DNA of 64,000 bases, taken from Clavulina sp. PMI_390. Taxonomy: Eukaryota > Basidiomycota > Agaricomycetes > Cantharellales > Hydnaceae. Position 1 is the stretch's first letter; each line of letters begins with the position of its first letter. The notes beneath the pieces are model-generated. The model did no database searches, was not told the origin of the DNA, and saw nothing but the letters and a program-made list of their open reading frames with translations. The translations under genes were made by a program, and so were the position numbers. The stretch is taken from contig WIDE01000115.1 in the NCBI GenBank assembly GCA_015039315.1, positions 35,970-99,969 of the forward strand. Direction: 5' to 3'. Shown one piece after another: positions 47,301 to 58,909 of the stretch.

Positions 47301-47509
47301 CACGCTGTACGTGATGCTCCGGGTGCCGGATGGAACACTGGGCCCCTTTGCTAGAACGAGCGAGCAGGGCGCGATTCAGAAGACAGTATGGACTCTCGGA
47401 CCGGGCGCGCGACGACGTCCAAGAATGAGAGAGGAATTGCCAATCAGAAACGCGGCTTGCGACTGGCGCGATGAGATCCAGGAGAGGGATGGATGTCAGT
47501 CTAGAAAAG
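44400..47509. other. Gene-poor region with a poly(T) tract
   Basis: Only short frames without recognisable products. A run of 25 T at 46515-46539 is the only strong landmark; on the minus strand it would read as a poly(A) tail. Sequence from about 46800 to 47450 is CpG- and GC-rich. Confidence 0.4.
46515..46539 (-). repeat. Poly(T)25 / poly(A) on the minus strand
   Basis: A run of 25 T. It may be a simple slippage tract or the tail of an old retroposed insert on the minus strand; no coding remnant was recognised next to it. Confidence 0.7.
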
Positions 47510-47760
47510 AATTAAAGAGGGGACCCTTTCTTGCTTCTCCTGGACCACCCAGCGTTTGCACTCAGTGTATCAGATACAATCTCCCCTCGATCCTTTCCTC
47601 CATCGCAGCAACCGTCCCGACCGATCGCATTGAGATGAATTCGAATTAAGAGGGGACCCTTTCCACCCAGCGTTTACACTCAGTGTATCAGACATCATCT
47701 CCCCTCGATCCTTTCCTCCATCGCAGCAACCGTCCCGACCGATCGCATTGAGATGAATTC
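47510..47760. repeat. Imperfect tandem duplication, units of 134 and 117 bp
   Basis: Units at 47510-47643 and 47644-47760 share AATTAA(A)GAGGGGACCC, CACTCAGTGTATCAGA and ATCCTTTCCTCCATCGCAGC, and both end in GAGATGAATTC. The first has about 15 extra bases (near 47530) absent from the second. Confidence 0.9.
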
Positions 47761-48449
47761 CTGAGATTATTCGGATGGGGTGGAAGGGAGGGTCGGCATT
47801 GAGAATCAGTATCCAATCAAGAGGGGGCAGCGATATATTCAGACGAACCACCCGCGGCGACAGAGATCCATCCAAACGGAGAGCGAAGATCTTGAATGAA
47901 GACTCCCAACGTGAGTTGCTGGGAGTGTGTTCAGCTGCTCCGGGATACGGGCAGGTGGTGGATTCTCGGCAACGCTTGCCGCTTATGGCAGTGCTGAATC
48001 CGCATCCAAAATACTTGAAGTGGTGGCGAGCGAAAAACCCACACGAAATAGAGAAAAAAAAATAATTGGCGGCAACGAATAGCAGACCTCGGAGAAATGC
48101 ACCCCCACTTCTCCCACCCGCCGACGTGGCCCGTTCAACGAGATGAGATGTGTGTGGTTGTCTGGATTTGATAGGGTCGGGGACAGGGTCGAGACTCTTG
48201 TGCTGATATAATCAATCAATTGGGAGGAAGGGGAATCCGCTTATTTTGGGGGAATTTAAAAAGAATTGAGCCTCATTCTCAGTCCGTTGATAACCCCGTC
48301 ACAACTGTGCTCTCCCCCACTCTCCTCCTCCCCCTCTTCGTGCACAGCTTAACTCTCCTCCGCCTACTCCATCTTCACCTCTTATCTCTCTCATCCTTCC
48401 TCTACTCTTCACCTCTCCAACTCCCAACACTCTACCCTCTACTCTAGAC
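47761..48449. promoter_or_regulatory. Upstream region and CT-rich leader of the Rheb gene
   Basis: The 140 bp before the start codon (about 48300-48445) are strongly pyrimidine-rich (CTCTCC, TCTTCACC and CCTCTACTCT repeats), a common feature of well-expressed fungal genes near the transcription start. No discrete TATA box identified. Confidence 0.5.
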
Positions 48450-50351
48450 ATGCCTGCAGCACTAGCATCGGGAGCGTCGGCGACAGGTGCGGCAACTAAT
48501 GGAAATGGGAGCGATGTCGCCGGCAAGGACTCGCTCTTCCACAAGCGCAAAATCGCTGTCCTGGGCAGTCGATCCGTCGGTGAGAGCCGTCCATGACCCC
48601 CGCATGAACACTCAACTCAACCTTATCCATGCAACTCTCTCTCAATGCACACTGTGGTATGACACCCACCACCCAGGCAAGTCCTCGCTCGTGATCCAGT
48701 TTGTCGACAACTCGTTCAACGAGCAGTACTTCCCCACCATCGAAAACACCTTCACCAAGACCATCAAGCATAATGGCCAGGACTACCTGTGCGACATCAT
48801 CGATACAGCAGGCCAGGACGAGTACTCGCTCATCTCCTCCCGCCTCTCTATCGGCATCGACGGCTATGTCCTCGTCTACAGCGTGACGAGCCGACCCAGC
48901 TTTGAGCTCGTGCGTGAGGTGCATGACAAACTCGTCATGCAGAGCGGCATTGCGGACGTCCCCTGCGTCGTTGTCGGTCAGAAGGGTGATTTGGTGGACC
49001 AGAGGTTAGTTTCAGTTTGTCCGCGCCGCTTTCTTCTCGCCTTCTCCTTCTCTTCCTTCTTTCGTGTGTTCGCGGATTGGTTTTGGTTGGTTGGATGAGT
49101 GTGGATCATCTACATCATCGCTGAGACCTCCCGCGGGCCGCTCGGTCCTTCGTCGTCATCCACATCATTATCATCGTCGTCGAGCTGGCTAGTCTCCCAG
49201 CCGAGGTTATGGAATGATCTCGGTAAGACGGGCTGAGGTTGATAGCGACGTGTCTCTCACCCTCTCACTCCCTCTTCACATCCGAACTTTGATCGCGACC
49301 ACAATCATGTGCGAGCGAGGGCCGAGGGGAGGGAGTTTCGCCTCATTATTGAACGTTGCTCCCCTCATCCACAACCTCAGCTATGACGAGAGTTATCCTT
49401 CCTCCTTGTCTCTCGCTCTACGCCCCTTTACGCTTCATTTAATTTCAATGACCTTTGAGATCCTGTCGCTGGTTTTCGCTCGCTTCATCTCATTTCCGCT
49501 GCTTCTACTTTCCTCTCTCCTCTCTCTCTCCCTATATCTTCGTCCTATATCTGATCTCACTCACTGACGGAAACAGTATCGAGAGCAGACAGGTCCCTCA
49601 AGCTGAGGGCAAGAAGCTCGCCGACTCTATGGGCGCTGGATGGGTCGAGACCAGTGCAAGACAGAACCTCAACGTCGGTCAGTATTCACTTTCAGCAGAC
49701 TCTTTCATTTCAATATATGATCAACCCATGAGCATTATGCTGACTGGCTATCTATCTTGATTCTTTTCGCGTCTCTTTTTTCCTCTGTTCCTCTGCGCCT
49801 TTCATCATCGCTTGCTTGCTCTGCGAATCATCTGCACGTCATGGGTGTCTCAATTGTACCGGTCTCGCTATCGCCGTCCTGTCACTCCTCCCTTATGATC
49901 GCCCACTGCCACCACCACTTACCGCTTCTTGTATGGATTGGGTGGTCGTCATCCCTATATCCATATCCGGCTATCTCTCTACTTGTCTCTTCCTCGCTGG
50001 TCGCTATCGCCGCCCATGCTGCTACCGCGTGGCCGCTATCTATCTACCCGGGTTCCTTGATTTTGATCCTTCTGCTGGGTCTCTGTCAACCAACTCAAAC
50101 GAACCTTCACCAATGGCTATTGGCCGATCGTCCAACTGGCGCGCCCCTACTTGGACGGTGACGATCATCGCCAATCCCATCGTGGCGCTACTGGGGGATC
50201 CGAATCGATCCCTATCGCTCATTTTTACATGTGATACGATGCGCGATCTACAGATAAGGTGTTCGACCTGGCATTGAGCGAGATCGAGAAGAAGAACCCG
50301 TCGGCGAATGCGCGCAAAGGGGACGAGAAGGGCGGTTGCTGCATCATGTAA
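48450..50351 (+). CDS. rheb: Rheb-type small GTPase
   Basis: Four exons: 48450-48579, 48677-49004, 49577-49677, 50254-50351; 218 aa. After a 33-residue Ala/Gly/Asn-rich N-terminal extension the G1 loop reads GSRSVGKSS. Rheb characteristically has Arg where Ras has the second Gly, and that Arg is present. The effector region FPTIENTFTK and switch II DTAGQDEYS match Rheb exactly. The G4 motif is degenerate: VVGQKGDL in place of the usual NKxD, so Asn is replaced by Gln and Asp is shifted. G5 is ETSAR. The C-terminus CCIM is a CaaX box for prenylation. Rheb activates TOR kinase at endomembranes in nutrient signalling, and controls basic amino acid uptake in yeasts. Introns 2 and 3 are about 570 nt each, ten times the local norm. 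Confidence 0.92.
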
Positions 50352-52790
50352 GGAAGCAATGTCGAGGGGCGTAAACTCGCCCTCTCGTTGACCTTACCTG
50401 TACTTCGCTGCCTATTGTTATCGCTTCGCTCGTGCTACCCACCGCCTCTTCGCTGGTTGATGATTTGTGCTGGGCATTATCTTGTCATTTGCCATTTCAC
50501 GCGCAAACTGTACCAGCTCTTGTCCCGCTTCCCGCACTCCGTCCTATGTCTCCCTTTCACCCATAGAGCTCTTCTCCAATCTACCACACACCCCATCTCC
50601 ATTACACCAGCCCCCCACACCAGTGGTGTCCTAGGGCGCCTATCCCAGTTCGCGTCGGCGCAGTGCGGCCACTTCTCCCCATCCCCCCTTCAACCCTCTA
50701 ATCGCCACCCCCTGTCATCATTATCGGGCATTACCTATCCCGATTCTCTCCCTCCCCAGCCACCACCCCCTAGTCCCGTCTATCCGCACCTACCATCCCT
50801 CATGAGGAGAGTCTACCGCGTCCAGTGTCTCTCTGATTAGCCTCCATCGGCGAGGTGACCGAGAATTCCATATTGCCGCCAGTCAACTCGAGACAAAAAC
50901 TGGTCGATCTCATCTCATCTTATTTGGTTCCCCATCGATTCCGATGAGATTTTTGTCTGTGCGTCGATCTTGCTCCACTCAACTGAGCTAGCCCCATTTT
51001 TGCTCGCGCAATCGCGGCTCCTGAAGGCGTGCGAGCGTAGGGTAGGTCAGGCAACGGCGGCCCACACGTTGGCTACCTGACCAGCCAGCCACACACGCCT
51101 CCCTGGACTTTGGGGCTAGGTCAGGGGCGTCGGTCATCAATCAAGCCTTCGTTCACTTTAAATGGACCCGACGCCGCTACCGCGAGCGAGCAACTGGAAC
51201 TGGGCAAGACGTGCGTACCTGCCCGTCAGACAGCCCCCAGCCGCCCCGTCTGTATATCCGCCGGCGTTCTTCATCTTCTTCCCGGGGCTAGGGATGGAGA
51301 CGAAGGAGTTCTTTTCTTTTTGGGAGCTTCTTCGCTACCGCACTCTCCGCAACCCCAGGCTGAGAGGTCGCGTGAGCGGATGAGCCCTGAGCGAAGGTCC
51401 TTGTCATCCCATGTCATCCATATCCCCCACCCCTCTCCGCCTTCTTGTCGATCCTCTCTTGCGACGCCGTTCTATAGGTATCCCCCACTCCCTACTCCTA
51501 GTACTATGCCCTGGCGTCACCTCATTGTCATTATTGAGTTTGCTCCCGTGGTCCTCTTTATCTCTCTCTTTCTCCCTTGGGACTTTGATTTTCTTTTTTC
51601 CTTCTGTTTGTTTTTTGTCTGCATACGGATTGATCGTGTGCAGTTGTGTAGTAATACCTCCCTCTTCTCCTTAACCAACCTTACATTACATCTCCACGCT
51701 ACCGAATTGGTGCCTCTATTATAACAGCTATGAAGAAGAGCCAAACTAATTTGAGAAAATCATTGACATGTTCGATAGATGCTCGTCTGTCTCTGTCCGT
51801 CCCTGTGTGCCGCAGCTTGTTCATGAGTGGCAGTTTGAGTGTCCGCGTATGATATAGTGGAGCGGGTTATGCTGCCGCCAAAAGAGTAATCTAATCTGAT
51901 CACAAGATAGATTGAGAAGACAGATAGATAGCGCGGGTTGATAAATGAGTCTTGCTGTGGCACCCGAACAGCGTGACAGGCTCATAAACTCTCTGGCTCC
52001 TCTACTATAGTACTCTCATGGACGCCGCTCCCAAACCACTAACCGACAAAACTAGCAAGTAATAATATTTGATGAGCTGGGTGAACGGACGGGACCGAAG
52101 AAGGAAAAGAAGAGGAAGATGATGAGCATCCTAAAATCCAAAGTGGACGCCAATCCATCTGGAATTCCGATATCAAATACCATAGACGCGAATCTGATTT
52201 GATTCTGGGATTGGCCGTCCGTTCAGGTATATGGTTTGCCTGATTGATGGGCTGAGAGGGCTGGCGGTGTAGATAAGGCGAATCCAAACTTGAATGCGGG
52301 TTCATGAGAGAGAGAGAGAGATGCGCGGACATCGCACTTTACCACGTATCATATGGCGTTTGTTTCGAACGCGCTTTCAGCTCGTGAGTCTCTGGTTGAC
52401 AGGAAGACAGCCTCCGAGAGATCCGGCACACCTGAGCCGCGTGATTCAAGGGACGATAAAAAGCATGAGCAAAAGAATAAAGGCAAAAAGATTTCAGAAA
52501 GGACTTAGGGGGCGCAATGTTGACAGATAGGGGGTGTGTGATTCACAGACAGATCTTTTGGCAGCGCCTTTCTTTATTTTTCATACGATAACACCCCACA
52601 CATATATGACATCAGAAGCACACGCAGGAGTCATTTACATTGCAATCTCATATGATACTTGGATGCATGCGCCCTGCGCGCTTGTGGTTGTGACGGATGG
52701 CGGCAGTCCACCGAAAAGCACTGATAAGAAGAAATAAAAGCTGCCAAAGAGGGGCCCCGGTTCAAGGCGAATCACCATACGCACTGGCGC
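50352..52790. other. Intergenic downstream of the Rheb gene
   Basis: 2.4 kb of largely pyrimidine-rich DNA (50400-51750), then mixed sequence with a (GA) run at 52309-52321. Open frames here (for example 51110-51724) are compositional and match nothing I know. Confidence 0.45.
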
Positions 52791-53270
52791 NNNNNNNNNN
52801 NNNNNNNNNNNNNNNNNNNNNNNNNNNNNNNNNNNNNNNNNNNNNNNNNNNNNNNNNNNNNNNNNNNNNNNNNNNNNNNNNNNNNNNNNNNNNNNNNNNN
52901 NNNNNNNNNNNNNNNNNNNNNNNNNNNNNNNNNNNNNNNNNNNNNNNNNNNNNNNNNNNNNNNNNNNNNNNNNNNNNNNNNNNNNNNNNNNNNNNNNNNN
53001 NNNNNNNNNNNNNNNNNNNNNNNNNNNNNNNNNNNNNNNNNNNNNNNNNNNNNNNNNNNNNNNNNNNNNNNNNNNNNNNNNNNNNNNNNNNNNNNNNNNN
53101 NNNNNNNNNNNNNNNNNNNNNNNNNNNNNNNNNNNNNNNNNNNNNNNNNNNNNNNNNNNNNNNNNNNNNNNNNNNNNNNNNNNNNNNNNNNNNNNNNNNN
53201 NNNNNNNNNNNNNNNNNNNNNNNNNNNNNNNNNNNNNNNNNNNNNNNNNNNNNNNNNNNNNNNNNNNNNN
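52791..53270. other. Assembly gap (480 N)
   Basis: 480 N; content unknown. Confidence 0.99.
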
Positions 53271-54563
53271 CCGTTATCTAGGTTGAGTTACCGGGATAAC
53301 CGACCCGGTTTAGAACTAGCGCAAAATAGGAAAGATGGGCGGCGTTTCATGCTCTGCATACGGTAGGAGAATGCGGGCCGCGGGCCCTGGACCACCATAT
53401 ATAGCGTCAGCGTTGTCAGCGCAAGTTTGGCAACTGGCCGGCTATTAAAAGGGCTCAAAGATATCAACGCATACACCACCACGGTTACTAACTACCTTGG
53501 CCCACGGATATACTCGGATATACGCTCGGCATCCCTTCCTAAGGGCGTGGCTTGGCATCCCAGACTGGATGCCACAGATTGTCGAGGACCAGATACATTT
53601 GGTTTTCAAGCCACCTCTTTGACACTAGATGCAGAGAGAGGCATGTTTATGCGTGGTCGAAGGTCACACAACTCATACGAGATAAGTAGTGCGTGAGAGC
53701 TAGATCACCGCGCTCACTCGAATGGCGGCTTGGCAGAAGAAAGTATGGAAACGAGGAAGCGAGCCACCAAATACAGACATTCGTCGCTGTTAGGTGAATT
53801 GCCCTCACACGGCGAAAGAAGTGATAACAACTGACAGTGAGCCGCATCCAACCCGGATCCCTTTGCGTATCAGGTGTTATTATCTTTACTTTGACCTTGA
53901 ACTTTGCTCATGCGGCCGTCAAATTCCTGGACGCCCTCAGTGTTCGCTAGAACCCAGTATGAGTACTCCATAAATCGCACGTCCAATGCATAGGGATGGG
54001 GCGATCCTTGGAGCGATTGCCAGTCACCAGAGCCGAGCACATCCAATTTGAACGCGCTGCCCAAGCCTTTTGTCTCGATTTGTTTTTTTATAAGTCGTTT
54101 CGGGTTGCGAGCTGTTTGCCCACGCTGAGAACGACCACATGGACTATACTACACAGGATGAGACGAAACGGCCGCAATACACGCGGAACCATACGAAGCG
54201 TTCTCAATACGATACTTTTCGTGTTACTTCTACGTTATAATCGATGATGAGGCCCTTCATAACTGCCATTTTCGATTTTCCCTTCGTCATTTCATGTCTA
54301 TCTCTAGGCGTTATCTCTCGGACTGCAGTGGTCTAGAGCTTCATGTCATATTTACAGAGTTAATTCTACATACAGTGAGAAGTTTTAGCGTTCCAGGATG
54401 ATTTATGAGCCAAGGGTTGCTTTTTCCTTTCAAAGGATATATTACAGGCTGGAACAGTCGGGACTTGGCGCTTGCCGTCGCTACCGATGTATTGACTCGA
54501 CTATAGCCCCTTATCCTTAGTTCTGGCGTCCACTTTGAAGCCCATAATCCACATCTAGGCAGA
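53271..54563. other. Intergenic upstream of the double kinase gene
   Basis: No confident gene. Short frames at 53427-53696 (+) and 53870-54064 (-) lack recognisable motifs. A stretch at about 54243-54330 resembles 38203-38285 in the insertion within the decayed F-box-like copy, mostly with transition differences. Confidence 0.4.
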
Positions 54564-57387
54564 ATGTCCGGGCCAGTGATCCCCCCCTATGTGAAGGAAA
54601 GACTCCAGTTGTCTCAAATCAGCATCACCAATCTCTCAACCCAGGACCAAACGGACTTTTTGGACCGGATATTCCATGCGAGTCTTAGCGATTTCTAATC
54701 CAAAATGCTACTAAATGCTATCTATAAACTTTCAGGATATGGAAAGCTGCCCAATTAATTCTGTAGAGCGTATCACCGCTCTCAGGTTTCTGCAAGATCT
54801 TTGTTACTATTTTAATTCTATCCCAACCTCATTCAGATTACATAACGTTAATATTGTAAGAGATAAGCCCCTTGGGCGAGGAGGCGAGGCCACTACTTAC
54901 CGTGGGGAGATGGATGGAGCGCAAGTGGTTGTGCGGGAGCTATTTTTGACAGCATCAGAGTGGAATCGTCCAGGGGGGATGGAACTGTCTAGGGTAATTC
55001 TCCGCAACGAATATATTTCACTCCATGGTGGCTTATGATTTTGTGGAGCTCGTGCATCGCGAAGCTCTCACCCACTTCTTGCTTCATCACCCCAATATTT
55101 TACCTTTCCTAGGAGTCTACCGTCAAAGTTCCGAGTCGCCTCCTCTGACAGTGGTACCCTACATTGATGGCGGCTCGCTGCAGGGGCTTCTCGACCGGGA
55201 AAAGTTAATAAACCCAGATAGGTTCAGGAATATTGTACGTTTCTGAGTGATTTTTCATGATGATCGCTCAATGAAATAGGAACACTAGCTCCTCGGTATT
55301 GTTGAAGGGCTTTGCTATCTCCACTCTCTTAAGCCACCAGTTATTCATGGTGATCTCCACCCCGTAAGTTGATCAATCCCCCTGCCACTCGATAATAGTG
55401 ATCGAAAACATGACATGATACTATAGGGAAATGTGCTAATTGGCGACATCCCTTATCTTTGTGATTTTGGTCTGAGTCGTGTGAAGCATGAAGTCTCTAG
55501 AACCAGGTCTCGACAGAACAGTGGTGGCCTCAGTCGATTCATGGCACCAGAGCTTGCAGACAGCCCAGCTGAGAGGTTTCGAACCACTCAGGAGAGTGAT
55601 ATATACAGCCTTTCTATGCTCTCTTTCAACATCTGGACTGGAGAAAAGCCATTTGCTGAGATAAAACTCGAGTGGCGAGTAGCCGTGCAGGTTATACAGG
55701 GCCAGCGACCAACACGTCCTGTCGATCCAGCCCCTCGGATTCCTCTCCCGCAAGTAGCTGAGGCGTTATTTTGGGAACTTCTTCTGAATATGTGGGCGCA
55801 TGATCCAGCAGAGCGCCTGGGAACTGTGGTCGTGCTGGAACGCTTGAAGGCTATGTTTCAAGATGCATTCTTCGAGGAAGATAACTTGCTGCAATCTCCC
55901 ATGAGGGAATCCGCCAGTCATCGTCAAGGTAGTATATCGCTCTCCTGAACTCATGAGGTCGAACTGATACTTGCCGTGTTATCTTCTATGATAGAAAATC
56001 AGGCTCTAAAGGTTGAAGCAAATGGTAGACAAATACCCTCGAAGCTATTAGCGAAGTTTGGCCTTGATCAATCGCTTTTAATCCTCTCCCATGTCCCCCG
56101 CGCCAGGGCAATTGACCTCTTGGATAGGATTCATAGCGTCAGTGCTTTCTCTCGCCTTTTCCTGGGTAATTATAGACATAAGGTCTTAAATATTATCTGG
56201 GGACTTCAGTATCTGCAAAGTCAGCCACAAAACTCCCCTGAATATGAAGATGTTTTGCAACTCCTACAAGATGCTTGCTCTCACTCATGCTGTCTTCCCA
56301 AGTCCCTCACGCTGTCTGTTATCAGCTTTGACCGAAGGGATGTAATAGCACGAGGAGGCGAAGTTACAGTCTATCGCGGACAAACCCAGGAAGTGCAGGT
56401 GGTCGTGCGTGAAGTTTTGCCAGTACTAACGGATGAGGAGTGGGTTGGTGCTGAAGGGAGAAAAATAAATGAGGTGCCCATTGAGTTTTACGCACTGAAA
56501 GCCACACTTATCCGTGTCGTGTAGCTGGTACATCTCGAAGCGATCACCCATTCCCAGATGAATCATGAGAACATTCTCCGGTTCCTTGGAATATATTATG
56601 AGGGCAACACGTCTCCTCCGCTGATTGTTGTGCCATTTATTGAGCGAGGCTCTTTGGACAAGCTGCTCGTTGACTTGAACCTTATTTTAGATTTCAAATT
56701 CTTTCGGCGCGTCGTAAGTTGCACCTATATGACAATGAGAGGCAAATAGTCCATTGAAACTCACTGAAGTGTTGATTTACGCAAATAGTTGCTTGGTATC
56801 AGCCGTGGAGTGGAATATCTACATTCACGACACCCACATGTCGTACATGGAGACTTGCATCCAGTTTGTGGCCCACCAAGACTTCGTATGACCTTGAAAT
56901 TCTAATGATCTTTTTTTTACATGCATGGGACTTTATCTGACAGGGAAATGTCCTCATTGATTCGTTGAGCCGTGCATACCTCTGTGACTTTGGGCTGAGT
57001 CGCATTCACCACGAAGTCCCTCGGGCGCGAACTATGCTGGGGGATCGAGAGGGTGGTAAACTACGATATATGGCCCCTGAACTTGTCCAGGATACAGTGG
57101 AACGCTTCCGGACCAGTCGGGAAAGCGATATTTTTTCTCTTGCTATGACCTTCTTCTCTACGTGGTCCCGTCAAAGTCCATTCGCTGATAAGATAGATAT
57201 TGAAATCCCGGATCTACTTGCACTCGGTGGACGGCCAACACGGCTCAGATTTGCTGTGATTGTTCCCTTCCTCACGGAAAGCGCGCTATGGAACCTTATC
57301 GTGGAGATGTGGATAGGCGATCCAATTGTTCGTCCATCAGGAGCTGAGGTTAGGAAGCGTCTAGAATCCATTTTTAAAGGAGAATGA
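54564..57387 (+). CDS. Protein with two tandem TKL-like kinase domains
   Basis: Nine exons: 54564-54677, 54736-54993, 55049-55234, 55289-55363, 55427-55928, 55995-56473, 56525-56713, 56789-56863, 56944-57387; 773 aa. A short leader (PPYVKERLQLSQISITNLS) precedes kinase domain 1 (about residues 85-370) and domain 2 (about 485-770). Both have a GRGGE/ARGGE glycine loop, the catalytic loop HGDLHPGNVL (usually HRDLKxxN), DFGLSR and MAPEL, so Asp, Asn and DFG are kept. In both the beta-3 Lys is replaced by Arg in VVVRE. Exons 2-5 and 6-9 place introns at equivalent points (before LVHxEA, before LLGI, within HGDLHP/GN), so one domain arose by internal duplication. The join at 55929-55994 is a normal 66-nt intron in frame. 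Intron 1 has a GC donor. Activity and targets are unknown. Confidence 0.8.
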
Positions 57388-57996
57388 CTAATAGAAAAGT
57401 GACGTATTAGTTCATTTGGAATCATGATATATTACTAGTTTAGATCTATATTGCGAGTACCTTGAGTAAGAGCCAGGTCAACGGAAGTGACGATTTGGAC
57501 ATCCAATCTTCTTGCATACGTTCACCCAAAGTCATTCAGGAATTCAACGCATCCCAGTGCTGTGGAAAGTGCCATAATCAGGCAGGATACCATTACTGTA
57601 TCTGCAGAGGTAGCTGAAGCCCTCGTAGCTATGAAGTTAAAAAGAAAAAAAGGCTATGCCATGATCATGTGCTTTGAGGAGTCCCACTAACTCATTCTAT
57701 ACGATACCTAGAATGGGATGCCTCTAATGTCGTGATGTGCTTATTGCCTTCAAAGCTGTGGGGGTCATTTGTCACAAGAAATAGTTCGCTCATGCCTTAT
57801 ATATATTTTCTCGCTTCCTTTTTAGTTTTATTTTAGGCATTCTGATGATTACTTTACGCCTTTGCTGTTATCTTGGATCGAAAGGCTAAACCCTTCATTG
57901 AACCCTAACTAATGACTTAGTGGAGGTGCTTGTAATGGCATGATGCTGACTAGCTCCCTTGTTCTATCTATATGGTGCATATTACAAGGATAGTCA
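57388..57996. other. Intergenic between kinase gene and RNase H fragment
   Basis: About 600 bp, AT-rich, with no recognised gene. Confidence 0.4.
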
Positions 57997-58413
57997 GTGC
58001 ATTTGTGGTGGGGGGAATCAAGCGATTCACCAAACGCAAGAGGGGTCCCAGGCCACAAGGACATCCGCGGAAATGGAAATGCGGATCAGTTGGCAAAAGA
58101 CGGGTACGACGTCGCCCCTGAAGATCCTGACTGGTCGTCCATGGCCTGGGTCGCTTCGAGCTGGAAGTCGACCCTGCGAACCAACTGGGCGGAGCGCTGG
58201 AATGCGGAGGATCGCCATCCTCGCTCCAACTTCACTCAGGCAGACTACTTCCGCCCGCAACTCACCCCTACCTTCCGTATGCGAAACTACAGCCGCTCTC
58301 GCACCCCTCCAGTCCCTGCCTCCTGGAGAGATCTGGAAAACATAACGGCCGCGATTGAATCAGAGCATCTGAAATTAAGCTCACGGATTCCCACTATCTA
58401 CCAACCAATGTGA
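57997..58413 (+). pseudogene. Retrotransposon RNase H fragment
   Basis: The frame from 58039 reads VPGHKDIRGNGNADQLAKDG, the C-terminal active-site region of an RNase H domain (GH, then GN-AD-LAK, with the last catalytic Asp), as found at the end of LINE-type reverse transcriptases in fungi. It continues WKSTLRTNWAERWN and ends at a stop at 58413. No reverse transcriptase, endonuclease or first RNase H motifs are seen upstream, so this is a truncated remnant. The CpG content differs from the AT-rich flanks. It lies between two related, convergent kinase-like genes. Confidence 0.75.
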
Positions 58414-58909
58414 TTAGTGTTGCGCTCCTCCCACCCGCTGCCGCTTCCAACCTCAGCGCTGGGCTATTTGTTATCAGCTCAGTATCAACCATCCTGGTGT
58501 CCTTCCAAGCACGGCCGACGTCATAAATTGTTCGTTTTAGATTCGCTTAAAGATAGCTAATGGTATGCATAAAAATGGGTGTTACGACCCATAGGGAGAG
58601 GTATGGCCGCCTGGGGGGTGCCAAATAGCTTGTCCCCATTTCAAAAGTATGAAAAGACGCAGCAACCTTCATAAGTTCTCAGAGCATAGGGATACGAGAA
58701 TATTACGTCATATAGTCTAGTAGGCTACAAAGTGGGCCAGTGTGACAGCGCCAGTATACGTGATATAGGATGGCTCCATAGGTGAATATGCACGTGGTGT
58801 GCTCAAATGGTGTGATAGAGGAACAGACGTTCAGGGCTTCACCTCCCACGTTAGGGAAAATTTCCGACCCAAATCCCAGTAATAATACCTGGCAACTGAT
58901 CCGATCCGT
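58414..58909. other. Intergenic with a solo inverted-repeat-like motif
   Basis: Contains at 58600-58637 a sequence (GCCTGGGGGGTGCCAAATAG) similar to the terminal repeats of the element at 62966-63657. No gene recognised. Confidence 0.5.

Noticed and set aside
48496..48924. Minus-strand frame over the Rheb gene
   Set aside because: Shadow of the strongly conserved GTPase exon.
51110..51724. 204-codon frame downstream of the Rheb gene
   Set aside because: Composition-driven (pyrimidine-rich), no domain, no splice context or family resemblance.
52755..52775. GGTTCAAGGCG resembling a tRNA B box
   Set aside because: No matching A box or cloverleaf upstream, and it borders an assembly gap.
55976..56524. 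Independent kinase gene starting at ATG 55976
   Set aside because: A normal in-frame intron joins it to the preceding kinase exon, and the reading frame opens before this ATG.
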